Shown piece by piece: positions 1 to 12,344 of a DNA stretch of 64,000 nucleotides; positions within the stretch are counted from its first letter, which is position 1; each line of letters starts with the position of its first letter. The translations under genes and the position numbers were made by a program. A model generated the notes under the pieces. The model saw nothing but the letters and a program-made list of their open reading frames with translations. It was not told where the DNA came from and searched no databases. This DNA comes from Pseudomonas rhizophila (GTDB lineage: Bacteria > Pseudomonadota > Gammaproteobacteria > Pseudomonadales > Pseudomonadaceae), in contig NZ_CP024081.1 in assembly GCF_003033885.1 (NCBI RefSeq), positions 1,964,367 to 2,028,366 on the forward strand, written 5' to 3'.

Positions 1-926
<926 letters not shown>

Positions 927-1013
927 TTATCGGCACAAGCATGTGCGGCGCGCAAAGCAAAGAGCAAAAATTGGGTGAAGGTGTCCGGCTCGGCTCGTCA
1001 TGGGTGTTGACGT

Positions 1014-1376
1014 TCAACTGTCGAAGGCATTCTGCAACCAGTTCAACTGATCGGCGTTGCTGTCGATGGCAACCACGTCGAAGCGGCAGGGATGATCGGC
1101 CCAGCGAGACTCGATTTGCAGGAAATACTGCGCGGCGAAAACCAGCTTCTGGCGCTTGCGTGCATCGATGCTGTCGAGCGCGCCACCCCATTGAGTATTT
1201 TTTCTGTAGCGGACTTCGACGAATACTACTGTATCGCCGTCAAGCATGACCAGATCAAGCTCGCCACGTTTACACAGCCAGTTCTTCGCCAGCAGCCGCA
1301 GACCTTGTTGCTGAAGATGCGCGAGAGCCTGGCTCTCGGCATCCCGTCCGCTTTGCTGGCGAGATCGGTCAGGCAT
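1014..1376 (-). CDS. yraN: YraN family endonuclease-like protein (UPF0102)
   Basis: The start chosen at 1376 gives 120 residues (MPDRSRQQSGRDAE...), the usual UPF0102 length. A longer reading from 1430 would extend into lpoA. The pattern GRDAE..A..HL, then LLAKNW, CKRGELDLV and FVEVRYR matches the core of the endonuclease-like fold, with E/D and E-x-R residues resembling the PD-(D/E)XK arrangement. The biological function is not established. The start codon overlaps the lpoA stop by ATGA at 1374-1378, so translation is probably coupled to lpoA. The pairing of lpoA with yraN is conserved in gammaproteobacteria. Confidence 0.85.
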   Translation of the reverse strand: MPDRSRQQSGRDAESQALAHLQQQGLRLLAKNWLCKRGELDLVMLDGDTVVFVEVRYRKNTQWGGALDSIDARKRQKLVFAAQYFLQIESRWADHPCRFDVVAIDSNADQLNWLQNAFDS

Positions 1377-3187
1377 CAGCGCTGAGTGTCTGGCAGGCGC
1401 TGCACCTGACCGTTGACGAATTCGGCCCACGGCAGTTGACGTTGCACGCGCTGGGACTGCGACACTGCCAGGCTGCCCGACAACCCCTCGATGCGGGTGT
1501 CCGGTAATGTCTTTAGCTGACCCAGGCGCGGAGCCAGACGATAAGCATCCGCTCCCATCGCGTACAACCGACCCAGGCTACCGCCGGCCTGGGGCCACTG
1601 GGCGGTGACCTGCTTGCGCAGCGGGTCGTTGGCATCGAGCAGCCACGGGGTTTCGCAGAAGCGCACGCCGCTCATGTCGTTGTACTGATTCTGGTCGCCA
1701 CTGGCGCTGAACACATGCGAGGTGGCGTACACAGGTACGTCGCCGGCGTACTGGAAGTTCAGGGTCGGCTTGATCTGCTGGGCCTGTTGCGGGGTCGAGG
1801 CCAGGAACAGGAATTCGATGTCCTGGCGGCGGGACGGCTGGGCCGCGACGGCGGTGTCGACTGTGCTTTGCAGGCGCTTGGCGCGACCTTCGCTCTGGCG
1901 CAGATGGAACATGTCGGCAATCTGCTGGGCCAGTTGTACGGGTTGATCGATACGTTCGACAGCGATGATGGTGCCGCCATTGGCCTGCCAGTCCTCGCTG
2001 AAGGCTTTGAGGACGCGATCGCCCCATTCACCTTTTGGCACCATGACGGCGGCACGATGCAGGCCGTCCGTACGGGCGCGACGCGATACTTCGCGGGCTT
2101 CGTCTTCCGCGGCCAGGCCAAACTGGAACAGTTGGGCCGGGCCTTGCTCGCCTTCGCTGTAATTGAGCGCGAGGGTCGTGATCGGCAGTTGCGGGCGGGT
2201 GCTGAGCTGCTTGACCAAGGGTTTTTCCAGCGGGCCGACCACCAGTTGCACGCCGTCGGCCTGCGCCTTGCGATAGAAATCATCCAGGGAGGTCAGGCGC
2301 GAGCTGTCATAAAACTGAATGCTTGGCGGGTTCTGCCCGGCTTGTTGGGCCTGATAGTGGGCAGCCATGAAACCTTCGCGCAAAGCTCTGGCGACCGAGG
2401 ACAGCGGGCCATCCTGGGGCAGCAGCAAGGCGATCTTGCTCAGGGGCTGGCTCGCCAGTTCCTTGAGCTTGACCAGCGGCGTCGGCAACTGGAGCGCGGC
2501 CGGGTGCTTGGGGTTCTGCTCGCGCCAGCTGTCGATAGCCGCCTGTTGCTGTTCCAGCGTACCGGCAGTTTTTACAGCCTGGGCCAAACTCAGCCAGCCA
2601 CCCAGGTCGTCGGTGGTGGTCGGTTGCAGTTGATCGGTGGGCAGCGAGGCGATCAACGACCAGATCGCCTCGTGGTTTTTCGCCGCCGCTTCGTTTTCAA
2701 GCAGGGGCGCAATGAAGATCCGTTCCTTGGCGGCGGCCAGGGTCTGGCCATCGGCCTCGAGGGCGCGGGCGTGGACGGTGCCGGTACGGACCTGCTGTTC
2801 CACCGGTAGCTCGCCCAGGTGCTGCAGGCTCGGGTGGCTCAGGGCGCTCAGCGCTGCTTTGGGTTGATTGCGCGTCATTGCCAGTTCGGCCGCCAGAGTG
2901 CTGGCGAAAATCTGCTGGCCGGGCTTGAGTTGCTCCATCGGCACCTGTTGCAGGATCTGCGCGGACTGGCCGGCATTGCCCTGGCGGTAGGCCAGGTCTG
3001 CTGCACTCAGGCGCAACAGGGCGGCTTTTTCCGGGGTTTTGCTTTGAGTGGCCTGTTCGAGCAACTGCTCGATACTGGCATCCGGGGTCCGTGGAAGTTC
3101 GCCAAGGCTGGAGGAGGGCGAGCTGGCGCAGGCCGCCAGAAGGGCAGCGAGGCAGAGGGCGGAGAGCAGCCGCAGGCAAGCGATCAT
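1376..3187 (-). CDS. lpoA: Penicillin-binding protein activator LpoA
   Basis: A 603-residue outer-membrane lipoprotein. The signal peptide ends in a lipobox LLAAC (cysteine 20). The N-terminal half (about 30-230) is an alanine/glutamine-rich helical region consistent with the TPR-like domain. From about residue 240 (SKIALLLPQDGPLSSVARALREG) the sequence follows the periplasmic-binding-protein-like domain. LpoA family proteins reach through the periplasm and stimulate the bifunctional synthase PBP1a. In P. aeruginosa the equivalent locus (PA4423) lies beside rsmI and yraN, the same order as here. The gene is divergent from rsmI, with about 210 bp between the two starts for promoters. Its end overlaps yraN. 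Confidence 0.88.
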   Translation of the reverse strand: MIACLRLLSALCLAALLAACASSPSSSLGELPRTPDASIEQLLEQATQSKTPEKAALLRLSAADLAYRQGNAGQSAQILQQVPMEQLKPGQQIFASTLAAELAMTRNQPKAALSALSHPSLQHLGELPVEQQVRTGTVHARALEADGQTLAAAKERIFIAPLLENEAAAKNHEAIWSLIASLPTDQLQPTTTDDLGGWLSLAQAVKTAGTLEQQQAAIDSWREQNPKHPAALQLPTPLVKLKELASQPLSKIALLLPQDGPLSSVARALREGFMAAHYQAQQAGQNPPSIQFYDSSRLTSLDDFYRKAQADGVQLVVGPLEKPLVKQLSTRPQLPITTLALNYSEGEQGPAQLFQFGLAAEDEAREVSRRARTDGLHRAAVMVPKGEWGDRVLKAFSEDWQANGGTIIAVERIDQPVQLAQQIADMFHLRQSEGRAKRLQSTVDTAVAAQPSRRQDIEFLFLASTPQQAQQIKPTLNFQYAGDVPVYATSHVFSASGDQNQYNDMSGVRFCETPWLLDANDPLRKQVTAQWPQAGGSLGRLYAMGADAYRLAPRLGQLKTLPDTRIEGLSGSLAVSQSQRVQRQLPWAEFVNGQVQRLPDTQR

Positions 3188-3396
3188 GTAAATGTTCCTG
3201 ATACGAGATCAAATTAGCGTCGAATTGTACCCAAGCACTGGCCGGGGCGCGATGTTAGTGGCGTGAATCGATCAATTTAGGTATTTCAAATGTTGCGGCG
3301 CAGCACGGCAGGTCGCCGGACAGCGAGGCGCTGCGGGCAGTCGTGACGCACACTACGCGCTACAATGGCGGTTTTACCGATCATGAGGTGTGCGCT

Positions 3397-4269
3397 TTGA
3401 CTGCTCCAGGTGCTTTGAATTCCGCTGCCGGCTCGCTTTATGTGGTGGCGACGCCCATCGGCAACCTGGACGATATCAGTGCCCGGGCGCTGAAAATCCT
3501 GCAGGAGGTGGCCCTCATTGCGGCCGAAGATACGCGCCACTCTCAACGCTTGTTGCAACATTTCGGCATTTCAACGCCGTTGGCGGCCTGTCATGAGCAC
3601 AACGAGCGGGAAGAAGGCAGTCGTTTTATCACTCGTTTGTTGGCGGGCGATAACGTCGCGCTGATTTCCGACGCGGGTACACCGCTGATTTCCGACCCTG
3701 GCTATCACCTGGTGCGCCAGGCTCGGGCGGCCGGTATCAGCGTAGTGCCGGTGCCGGGGGCGTGCGCCTTGATCGCAGCCCTTTCGGCGGCGGGCCTGCC
3801 GTCGGACCGTTTCATTTTCGAAGGTTTTCTGCCAGCCAAGGCGGTGGGGCGACGGGCGCGCCTGGAGTCTATAAAGGAGGAGCCGCGTACGTTGATCTTT
3901 TATGAGGCGCCGCACCGCATCCTTGAATGCCTGCAGGACATGGAGCTGGTGTTTGGTCCGGAGCGCCCGGCGCTGCTCGCCAGGGAGCTGACCAAAACCT
4001 TCGAAACCCTCAAGGGGTTGCCGCTGGCGCAGTTGCGCGCCTTCGTCGAAGGCGATAGCAACCAGCAGCGCGGTGAATGCGTCGTGCTGGTGGCGGGCTG
4101 GACGGCGCCGGACAATGAAGAGACCGTCAGCAGTGAAGCGATGCGCATCCTGGACCTGCTGCTTGAGGAAATGCCCCTCAAGCGCGCCGCCGCTCTCGCG
4201 GCGCAGATTACCGGCGAGCGTAAGAACGTCCTGTATCAGGTCGCGCTGGAAAAACAGAAGGGCCAGTGA
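3397..4269 (+). CDS. rsmI: 16S rRNA (cytidine1402-2'-O)-methyltransferase RsmI
   Basis: The frame is open from a GTG at 3343, but the TTG at 3397 is the likelier start. It gives about 290 residues, the usual length, and is preceded by GAGGTG at 3384-3389 with good spacing. The tetrapyrrole-methylase-like fold is shown by VVATPIGNLDDIS near the N terminus, AEDTRHS, SDAGTPLISDPGYHLV and PGACALIAALSAAGLPSD, which form the S-adenosylmethionine and substrate pockets. RsmI 2'-O-methylates C1402 in the ribosomal P site. RsmH, encoded further down at 5458, N4-methylates the same nucleotide, so both C1402 enzymes lie in one neighbourhood. The frame runs up to the RNase P RNA gene. Confidence 0.93.
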   Translation: MTAPGALNSAAGSLYVVATPIGNLDDISARALKILQEVALIAAEDTRHSQRLLQHFGISTPLAACHEHNEREEGSRFITRLLAGDNVALISDAGTPLISDPGYHLVRQARAAGISVVPVPGACALIAALSAAGLPSDRFIFEGFLPAKAVGRRARLESIKEEPRTLIFYEAPHRILECLQDMELVFGPERPALLARELTKTFETLKGLPLAQLRAFVEGDSNQQRGECVVLVAGWTAPDNEETVSSEAMRILDLLLEEMPLKRAAALAAQITGERKNVLYQVALEKQKGQ

Positions 4270-4341
4270 AACCGGGGCGCGGGGCTGGCCAAGGGCTTTT
4301 AGCGCTTGTTCTTCGGCCGCTCTGCCGTTAACCTTCGCGGC

Positions 4342-4697
4342 GGAGAGTCGATCGGACAGTCGCTGCCCTCTATGAAAATTAGGGGGGGGAGGAAAGTCCG
4401 GGCTCCATAGGGCGAAGTGCCAGGTAATGCCTGGGAGGCGTGAGCCTACGGAAAGTGCCACAGAAAATAACCGCCTAAGCGTTTCGGCGCCGGTAAGGGT
4501 GAAAAGGTGCGGTAAGAGCGCACCGCACGGCTGGCAACAGTTCGTGGCTAGGTAAACCCCACTTGGAGCAAGACCAAATAGGGTCCCAAGGCGTGGCCCG
4601 CGCTGGGACCGGGTAGGTTGCTAAAGATGTCCAGTGATGGCCATCGTAGACGAATGACTGTTCAAGACAGAACCCGGCTTACAGATCGACTCTCCAC
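4342..4697 (+). ncRNA. rnpB: RNase P RNA, class A
   Basis: About 355 nt of conserved structured RNA. The 5' end GGAGAGTCGAT (4342) pairs with ATCGACTCTCC (4685-4695) to form helix P1. The universally conserved segment GGAGGAAAGTCCGGGC is at 4387-4402, and its partner ACAGAACCCGGCTTACAG is at about 4667-4684. Together they make the P4 region of the catalytic core. GGTAAGGGTGAAAAGGTGCGGTAAGAGCGCACCG around 4492-4526 fits the P10-P12 specificity domain. This ribozyme removes the 5' leader of pre-tRNAs. The location between rsmI and mraZ is standard for Pseudomonas. Confidence 0.95.
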
Positions 4698-4708
4698 CTT
4701 TTCCCCTC

Positions 4709-4727
4709 CTGCCAGAATCGCTGGCAG
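4709..4727 (+). terminator. Hairpin downstream of rnpB
   Basis: CTGCCAG-AATCG-CTGGCAG forms a perfect 7-bp stem with a 5-nt loop just after the RNase P RNA. There is no clear T tract, so it may protect the 3' end or act as a weak terminator. Confidence 0.45.
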
Positions 4728-4900
4728 ACGCAATTGCTAAGACCAAAAAAATCTTACTCTTAACAAATCACTTTAACTTCTGAGCGCAGCTTCCTGTGTT
4801 CGCTGAAGTTGTGGCGAAAAATCCTACGTCAGATTCCCATCGCCCCTCCAGATACGCTCCTAAATCTCCGATCTATAAGGCTTTTCCTTCACTCCGCGCC

Positions 4901-4930
4901 TTGACGGTGCGGTGGGCGCATTCCTATAGT
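4901..4930 (+). promoter_or_regulatory. Sigma70-like promoter of the dcw cluster (PmraZ)
   Basis: TTGACG (4901-4906) and TATAGT (4925-4930) are separated by 18 bases, close to the sigma70 consensus. The elements lie 76 bases or more upstream of the mraZ GTG and are followed at once by the MraZ boxes. This is the best candidate for the main promoter of the division and cell-wall operon. Confidence 0.7.
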
Positions 4931-4936
4931 GTGCGC

Positions 4937-4966
4937 AAGTGGCGGAAAGTGGCATGAAGTGGGTTT
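4937..4966 (+). promoter_or_regulatory. MraZ operator: three AAGTGG direct repeats with 10-bp period
   Basis: AAGTGGCGGA, AAGTGGCATG and AAGTGGGTTT follow each other with exact 10-bp phasing (4937, 4947, 4957). MraZ proteins in other bacteria bind short G-rich direct repeats (TGGGA/GTGGG type) spaced one helical turn apart at their own promoter. The repeats start six bases after the -10 element, covering the expected transcription start, so bound MraZ should block initiation and make the cluster autorepressed. Confidence 0.72.
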
Positions 4967-5005
4967 TTTGAGCGTAAAACGCAAAATTTTTGGAGAAACG
5001 CTGAC

Positions 5006-5461
5006 GTGTTTCGCGGAGCTAACGCTATCAGTCTCGATGCAAAGGGCCGTCTCGCCATGCCGAGCCGGTACCGTGACGAGCTCGTTTCGCGTAGTTCCGG
5101 GCAGTTAATCGTCACGATCGACGCCGTTGACCCATGTTTGTGTGTTTACCCTCTTGATGAGTGGGAAATCATCGAAACCAAACTGCGCGCACTGCCTTCA
5201 CTGCGTGAAGAAAACCGCCGCCTGCAACGCTTGCTGATCGGTAACGCCGTCGACCTCGAACTCGACGGCAGCGGTCGTTTCCTGGTTCCGCCGCGCCTGC
5301 GCGAATACGCCAAGCTGGACAAGCGCGCGATGCTGGTGGGCCAACTGAACAAGTTCCAACTGTGGGACGAAGATGCCTGGAATGCGGTCTCTGCCGCTGA
5401 CCTTGCTGCTATTCAACAACCGGGCGCCATGCCTGATGAACTGCGTGATTTGATCCTGTGA
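5006..5461 (+). CDS. mraZ: Transcriptional regulator MraZ
   Basis: A 151-residue protein starting at GTG 5006 behind GGAGA at 4992-4996. It contains two tandem SpoVT/AbrB-type DNA-binding domains, each with the D-x3-R motif: [10 protein letters not shown] near residue 11 and [10 protein letters not shown] near residue 88. MraZ forms ring-shaped oligomers that bind direct repeats upstream of the dcw operon and repress it. The matching repeats are visible at 4937-4966. The stop codon overlaps the rsmH start (GTGA), so the two genes are translationally coupled. First gene of the 16-gene cluster. Confidence 0.95.
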   Translation: MFRGANAISLDAKGRLAMPSRYRDELVSRSSGQLIVTIDAVDPCLCVYPLDEWEIIETKLRALPSLREENRRLQRLLIGNAVDLELDGSGRFLVPPRLREYAKLDKRAMLVGQLNKFQLWDEDAWNAVSAADLAAIQQPGAMPDELRDLIL

Positions 5462-6401
5462 CTATTGATAGCGGCTTTAACCACATCACCGTACTGCTTG
5501 ACGAAGCCGTCGAGGCTCTCGCCGTACGTCCTGATGGCTGCTATCTGGATGGCACGTTCGGGCGCGGCGGGCATAGCCGGCTGATCCTCAGCAAGCTCGG
5601 TCCGGACGGTCGGCTGCTGGGGTTCGACAAGGATCCTCAAGCGATTGCCACCGGGCAAGCGCTAGCGGCCGAAGACGGCCGCTTTGTCGTTGTGCAGCGC
5701 AGCTTTGCGGAGCTGGGATCGGAAGTCGCCCAGCGTGGCCTGGCTGGCAAAGTCAGTGGCGTCTTGCTTGACCTGGGCGTGTCTTCGCCGCAGTTGGACG
5801 ACCCTGAGCGCGGCTTCAGTTTTCTCAATGATGGCCCGCTGGACATGCGCATGGATCCGTCCCGTGGAATCAGCGCCGCCGAATTCGTCAATACCGCTGC
5901 GGTGGAAGAAATCGCCCGTGTTTTCAAGGAATACGGCGAAGAACGTTTTTCCGGTCGCATGGCCCGTGCCGTGGTCGAGCGTCGCGATATCAAACCGTTC
6001 GAGCGCACCGGCGACCTGGCCGAAGTGCTGAAAGTCGCCAACCCGGCATGGGAGAAGGGCAAGAACCCGGCTACCCGGGCTTTCCAGGGTTTGCGCATCC
6101 ACGTCAATAATGAACTGGGTGATCTGGAGGCCGGCCTTGAGGCGGCACTTGAAGCACTTGAGGTCGGCGGGCGACTGGTGGTGATCAGCTTCCATTCCCT
6201 GGAAGACCGTATCGTCAAACTGTTCATGCGCAAGCTCACCAAGGGTGAGGCCGATAACCTGCCGCGCAACCTGCCGGTGCGTTTCGAAGCCTTCGTGCCG
6301 AAAATCAAGATTCATGGCAAGGCGCAGTTCGCCTCCGAGGCTGAACTCAAGGCCAACCCGCGTGCCCGTAGCGCCGTCATGCGTGTTGCGGAGAAGTTGC
6401 G

Positions 6402-6405
<4 letters not shown>
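5458..6405 (+). CDS. rsmH: 16S rRNA (cytosine1402-N4)-methyltransferase RsmH
   Basis: A 315-residue Rossmann-fold methyltransferase (MraW). [13 protein letters not shown] opens the protein, [10 protein letters not shown] (about residues 31-40) is the S-adenosylmethionine motif, [20 protein letters not shown] is the family signature, and [13 protein letters not shown] lies near the C terminus. It methylates N4 of C1402 in 16S rRNA. It starts with GTG inside the mraZ stop and ends with a 4-bp overlap with ftsL, so it is read as part of one compact message. Confidence 0.95.
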
Positions 6406-8433
<2,028 letters not shown>

Positions 8434-8434
<1 letters not shown>

Positions 8435-9897
8435 TGTCCCTGAGCCTGAACAAGATTTTTGCCCATGCCGGCCACGATCTGCTGATTCGCGAATTGGCCC
8501 TGGACAGCCGCCACGTGCGTGCCGGGGATCTGTTCCTGGCCGTACCGGGTGCCCGGTTCGACGGTCGCGCCCACATCGCCGACGCCTTGAAGCGCGGCGC
8601 GGCTGCCGTGGCTTATGAAGTCGACGGCGCGACCGTGCTACCGATCACTGATGTGCCGCTGATTCCGGTCAAGGGCCTGGCGGCCCAGTTGTCGGACATT
8701 GCCGGGCGTTTTTACGGCGACCCGAGTCGTCACTTGAACCTGATTGGCGTGACCGGCACCAACGGCAAGACCAGCGTTTCCCAACTGGTGGCCCAGGCCT
8801 TGGATCTGCTGGGTCAGCATTGCGGCATCGTCGGGACCTTGGGTAACGGATTCCACGGCGCGCTGGAGAGTGGCCTGCACACCACGCCGAACCCGATCGC
8901 CGTGCAAGCAACCCTGGCCGACCTGAAAAAGGCCGGAGCCAAGGCTGTGGCGATGGAAGTCTCTTCCCATGGCCTGGATCAGGGGCGCGTGACGGCCTTG
9001 GCGTTCGACGTCGCGGTATTGACCAACCTGTCGCGCGATCACCTGGATTACCACGGCACCATGCAGGCTTACGGCGAAGCAAAAGCCAGGTTGTTTGCCT
9101 GGAATGACTTGAAGTGCCGGGTCCTCAATCTTGACGACGCGTTCGGCCGGCAATTGGCCGCCGATAAGCGCGAGTCCCGGTTGATCACCTACAGCCTGGA
9201 AGATGCCAGCGCCTACCTTTATGTACGCCAGGCGCAATTCGATGACGAAGGCGTGCGCGCGACCTTGGTTACGCCCCAAGGCGAGCACCACCTGCGCAGC
9301 ACCTTGTTGGGGCGTTTCAACCTGAGCAATGTGTTGGCCGCCGTGGGTGCCTTGCTTGGCCTGGACTACGCCCTGGATGAAATCCTCAAGGTCCTGCCCA
9401 AACTCGAAGGGCCGGCCGGACGTATGCAACGGCTGGGCGGCGGAACGCAACCGTTGGTGGTGGTCGATTACGCCCATACCCCGGATGCGTTGGACAAAGT
9501 TCTGATGGCCCTGCGGCCACACGCCAAGGGCAAGTTGCTGTGCCTGTTCGGCTGCGGCGGTGATCGTGACCGTGGCAAGCGTGCGCTGATGGCCGAAGTG
9601 GTGGAGCGCTTGGCCGACGGCGTAGTGGTCACCGACGACAATCCTCGCACCGAAGACCCGTCGCAGATTTTCGACGACATCCGCGCCGGCTTCTCGGCGG
9701 TGGATAACGTCACCTTCGTGGCCGGTCGCGGCCAGGCCATTGCTCAGTTGATTGCCGGTGCGTCGGCGGACGACGTCATTGTCCTGGCCGGTAAAGGCCA
9801 TGAGGATTATCAGGAAATCAACGGCGAACGCCATGCCTTCTCCGATTTGGTGGAAGCCGATCATGCCCTGACCGCGTGGGAGGTGGCCCATGCTTAA
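8434..9897 (+). CDS. murE: UDP-MurNAc-L-Ala-D-Glu:meso-DAP ligase MurE
   Basis: A 487-residue Mur ligase. The ATP-binding loop is GTNGKTS (residues 108-114). D402-N-P-R405 is the signature that selects meso-diaminopimelate rather than lysine, so this organism has DAP-type peptidoglycan. GEAKARLF contains the lysine that is carbamylated in the family. The enzyme adds the third residue of the stem peptide in the cytoplasm. It starts at the ftsI stop and overlaps murF by eight bases. Confidence 0.96.
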
Positions 9898-11257
9898 GGC
9901 TTTGAAACTCAGCGAGCTGACCAATGCCCTGCAGGCGCGACTGATCGCAGCAGACGCCAGTTTCGATGGGGTGAGCATCGACAGCCGGGCGATTGCCCCG
10001 GGGCAATTGTTCGTTGCCCTGGCCGGGCCGCGTTTTGACGGCCACGATTACCTGAACGACGTGGCCGCCAAAGGTGCGGTCGCGGCGCTGGTCGAGCGAG
10101 AAGTGACCAACAGCACGCTGGCGCAATTGCAGGTAAACGACACTCGCCAGGCCCTGGGCCAGCTCGGTGCATTGAACCGCGCCGCATACCGCAACCCGGT
10201 CGCGGCCATCACCGGCTCCAGTGGCAAGACCACGGTCAAGGAAATGCTCGCGAGCATCTTGCGCACCCGCGGTCCGGTGTTGGCGACTCGTGGCAATCTT
10301 AATAATGACCTGGGTGTACCCCTGACATTGCTGGAGCTGGCACCGCAACACAGTGCCGCGGTCATTGAGCTCGGTGCCTCGCGGCTCGGTGAGATCGCCT
10401 ACACCGTGGGCATGACCAAACCTCACGTGGCCGTGATCAACAACGCCGGGACCGCCCACGTCGGTGAGTTCGGTGGTCCGGACAAAATCGTTGAGGCCAA
10501 GGGCGAGATTCTCGAGGGGCTGGATGCCGATGGCGTCGCCGTGCTGAATCTTGACGACAAGGCCTTCGAAATCTGGAAGACCCGGGCGGCTGGGCGCAAG
10601 GTCCTGACATTTGCCTTGAGCAATCTGGCGGCGAATTTTTACGCCAGCGACCTGGACCGCGATGCTCGCGGCTGCCCGGCCTTCAACCTGCACAGCCCCG
10701 ACGGTGCAGAGCGGGTCCAGTTGAACCTGCTTGGCACCCATAACGTCGCCAACGCCCTGGCCGCTGCGGCCGCGGCCCATGCTTTGGGCGTGTCATTGCC
10801 GGGCATCGTGGCCGGCTTGAACGCGGTGCAACCGGTCAAGGGGCGTTCCGTTGCGCAATTGGCCAGCAACGGCATGCGCGTGATCGACGACACCTACAAC
10901 GCCAACCCGACGTCCATGTGCGCCGCGGTCGATATCCTCGCCGGTTTCCCCGGCCGTACCGTGCTGGTGCTGGGAGATATCGGCGAGTTGGGCGAATGGG
11001 CGCAACAGGGGCATCACGATGTCGGCGCCTACGCGCGTGGCAAGGTCGATGCACTGTATGCCGTCGGTCCGATGATGGCCCATGCGGTGGCCGCGTTTGG
11101 CGAGCACGCACAGCATTTCAGCACTCAGGCCGAATTGATTCAGGCCCTGAGCGCCGAGCAGGACCCGAACACCACCTTATTGATCAAGGGCTCACGCAGT
11201 GCCGCGATGGAAAACATCGTCGCGGCGCTGTGCGGTTCCCGTATGGAGAAACATTAA
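9890..11257 (+). CDS. murF: UDP-MurNAc-tripeptide:D-Ala-D-Ala ligase MurF
   Basis: A 455-residue Mur ligase with the ATP loop [13 protein letters not shown] (about residue 105), the central motif [12 protein letters not shown] and the C-terminal [11 protein letters not shown]. MurF adds D-Ala-D-Ala, made by DdlB encoded downstream at 17415, to complete UDP-MurNAc-pentapeptide. The start lies inside the murE end. The stop TAA at 11255-11257 shares one base with the mraY start. Confidence 0.95.
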   Translation: MLKALKLSELTNALQARLIAADASFDGVSIDSRAIAPGQLFVALAGPRFDGHDYLNDVAAKGAVAALVEREVTNSTLAQLQVNDTRQALGQLGALNRAAYRNPVAAITGSSGKTTVKEMLASILRTRGPVLATRGNLNNDLGVPLTLLELAPQHSAAVIELGASRLGEIAYTVGMTKPHVAVINNAGTAHVGEFGGPDKIVEAKGEILEGLDADGVAVLNLDDKAFEIWKTRAAGRKVLTFALSNLAANFYASDLDRDARGCPAFNLHSPDGAERVQLNLLGTHNVANALAAAAAAHALGVSLPGIVAGLNAVQPVKGRSVAQLASNGMRVIDDTYNANPTSMCAAVDILAGFPGRTVLVLGDIGELGEWAQQGHHDVGAYARGKVDALYAVGPMMAHAVAAFGEHAQHFSTQAELIQALSAEQDPNTTLLIKGSRSAAMENIVAALCGSRMEKH

Positions 11258-12339
11258 TGCTGCTGCTGCTAGCGGAGTACCTGCAACAGTTCCACAAAGG
11301 CTTCGCGGTCTTCCAGTACCTGACCCTGCGCGGGATCCTGGGTGTGCTGACCGCGTTGTCGTTGTCGCTGTTCCTGGGCCCGTGGATGATCCGCACCTTG
11401 CAGAACCTGCAAATCGGTCAGTCGGTCCGCAACGACGGCCCGCAATCGCACCTGTCCAAATCCGGTACTCCAACCATGGGCGGCGCGCTGATCCTGTCGT
11501 CCATTGGCATCAGTACCGTGCTCTGGGCCGACCTGGCGAACCGGTATGTGTGGGTGGTATTGCTGGTGACCCTGTTGTTCGGCGCCATCGGCTGGGTCGA
11601 CGACTACCGCAAGGTCATCGAGAAGAACTCCCGGGGGCTGCCGAGCCGCTGGAAGTATTTCTGGCAGTCGGTATTCGGCCTCGGCGCGGCGATCTTCCTT
11701 TATATGACCGCAGCCTCCCCGGTGGAAACCACCCTGATTCTGCCGATGCTCAAGGATTACAGCATCCCGCTGGGCGCAGGCTTCATCGTGCTGACCTACT
11801 TGGTGATCGTCGGCTCGAGCAACGCGGTCAACCTGACTGATGGCCTCGATGGCCTGGCGATCATGCCGACCGTGATGGTGGGCGGCGCGCTGGGGATCTT
11901 CTGCTACCTGTCGGGTAACGTGAAATTCGCTGAATACCTGCTGATCCCTTATGTGCCGGGGGCGGGCGAGCTGATCGTGTTCTGCGGTGCGCTGATCGGT
12001 GCCGGCCTGGGTTTCCTGTGGTTCAACACCTACCCGGCGCAGGTCTTCATGGGCGATGTCGGCGCGCTGGCGCTGGGCGCGGCCCTGGGCACCATCGCCG
12101 TCATCGTTCGCCAGGAAATCGTCCTGTTCATCATGGGCGGTGTGTTCGTGATGGAGACGCTGTCAGTCGTCATTCAGGTTGCTTCCTTTAAATTGACCGG
12201 CCGCCGGGTATTTCGCATGGCGCCGATCCACCACCACTTTGAACTCAAGGGCTGGCCCGAGCCGCGTGTGATTGTCCGTTTCTGGATCATCACCGTAATT
12301 CTGGTCCTGGTCGGCCTTGCCACCCTGAAGCTGAGGTAG
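11257..12339 (+). CDS. mraY: Phospho-MurNAc-pentapeptide transferase MraY
   Basis: The start is the ATG at 11257, directly behind GGAGAAACATTA. It gives 360 residues, the same as in E. coli, although the frame is open further upstream inside murF. MraY is a polytopic membrane enzyme with about ten helices that makes lipid I from UDP-MurNAc-pentapeptide and undecaprenyl phosphate. Diagnostic motifs are the aspartates of [19 protein letters not shown], and the histidine motif HHHFELKGW near the C terminus. It is the first membrane step of the pathway and lies between the soluble ligases MurF and MurD. Confidence 0.96.
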   Translation: MLLLLAEYLQQFHKGFAVFQYLTLRGILGVLTALSLSLFLGPWMIRTLQNLQIGQSVRNDGPQSHLSKSGTPTMGGALILSSIGISTVLWADLANRYVWVVLLVTLLFGAIGWVDDYRKVIEKNSRGLPSRWKYFWQSVFGLGAAIFLYMTAASPVETTLILPMLKDYSIPLGAGFIVLTYLVIVGSSNAVNLTDGLDGLAIMPTVMVGGALGIFCYLSGNVKFAEYLLIPYVPGAGELIVFCGALIGAGLGFLWFNTYPAQVFMGDVGALALGAALGTIAVIVRQEIVLFIMGGVFVMETLSVVIQVASFKLTGRRVFRMAPIHHHFELKGWPEPRVIVRFWIITVILVLVGLATLKLR

Positions 12340-12344
12340 AACGA

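Noticed and set aside
3343..3396. Upstream GTG start for rsmI
   Set aside because: The extra 18 residues do not match the family start, and TTG 3397 has a better ribosome-binding site.
10918..11256. Upstream extension of mraY inside murF
   Set aside because: The arginine-rich extension lies fully in murF; the ATG at 11257 gives the standard 360 residues.
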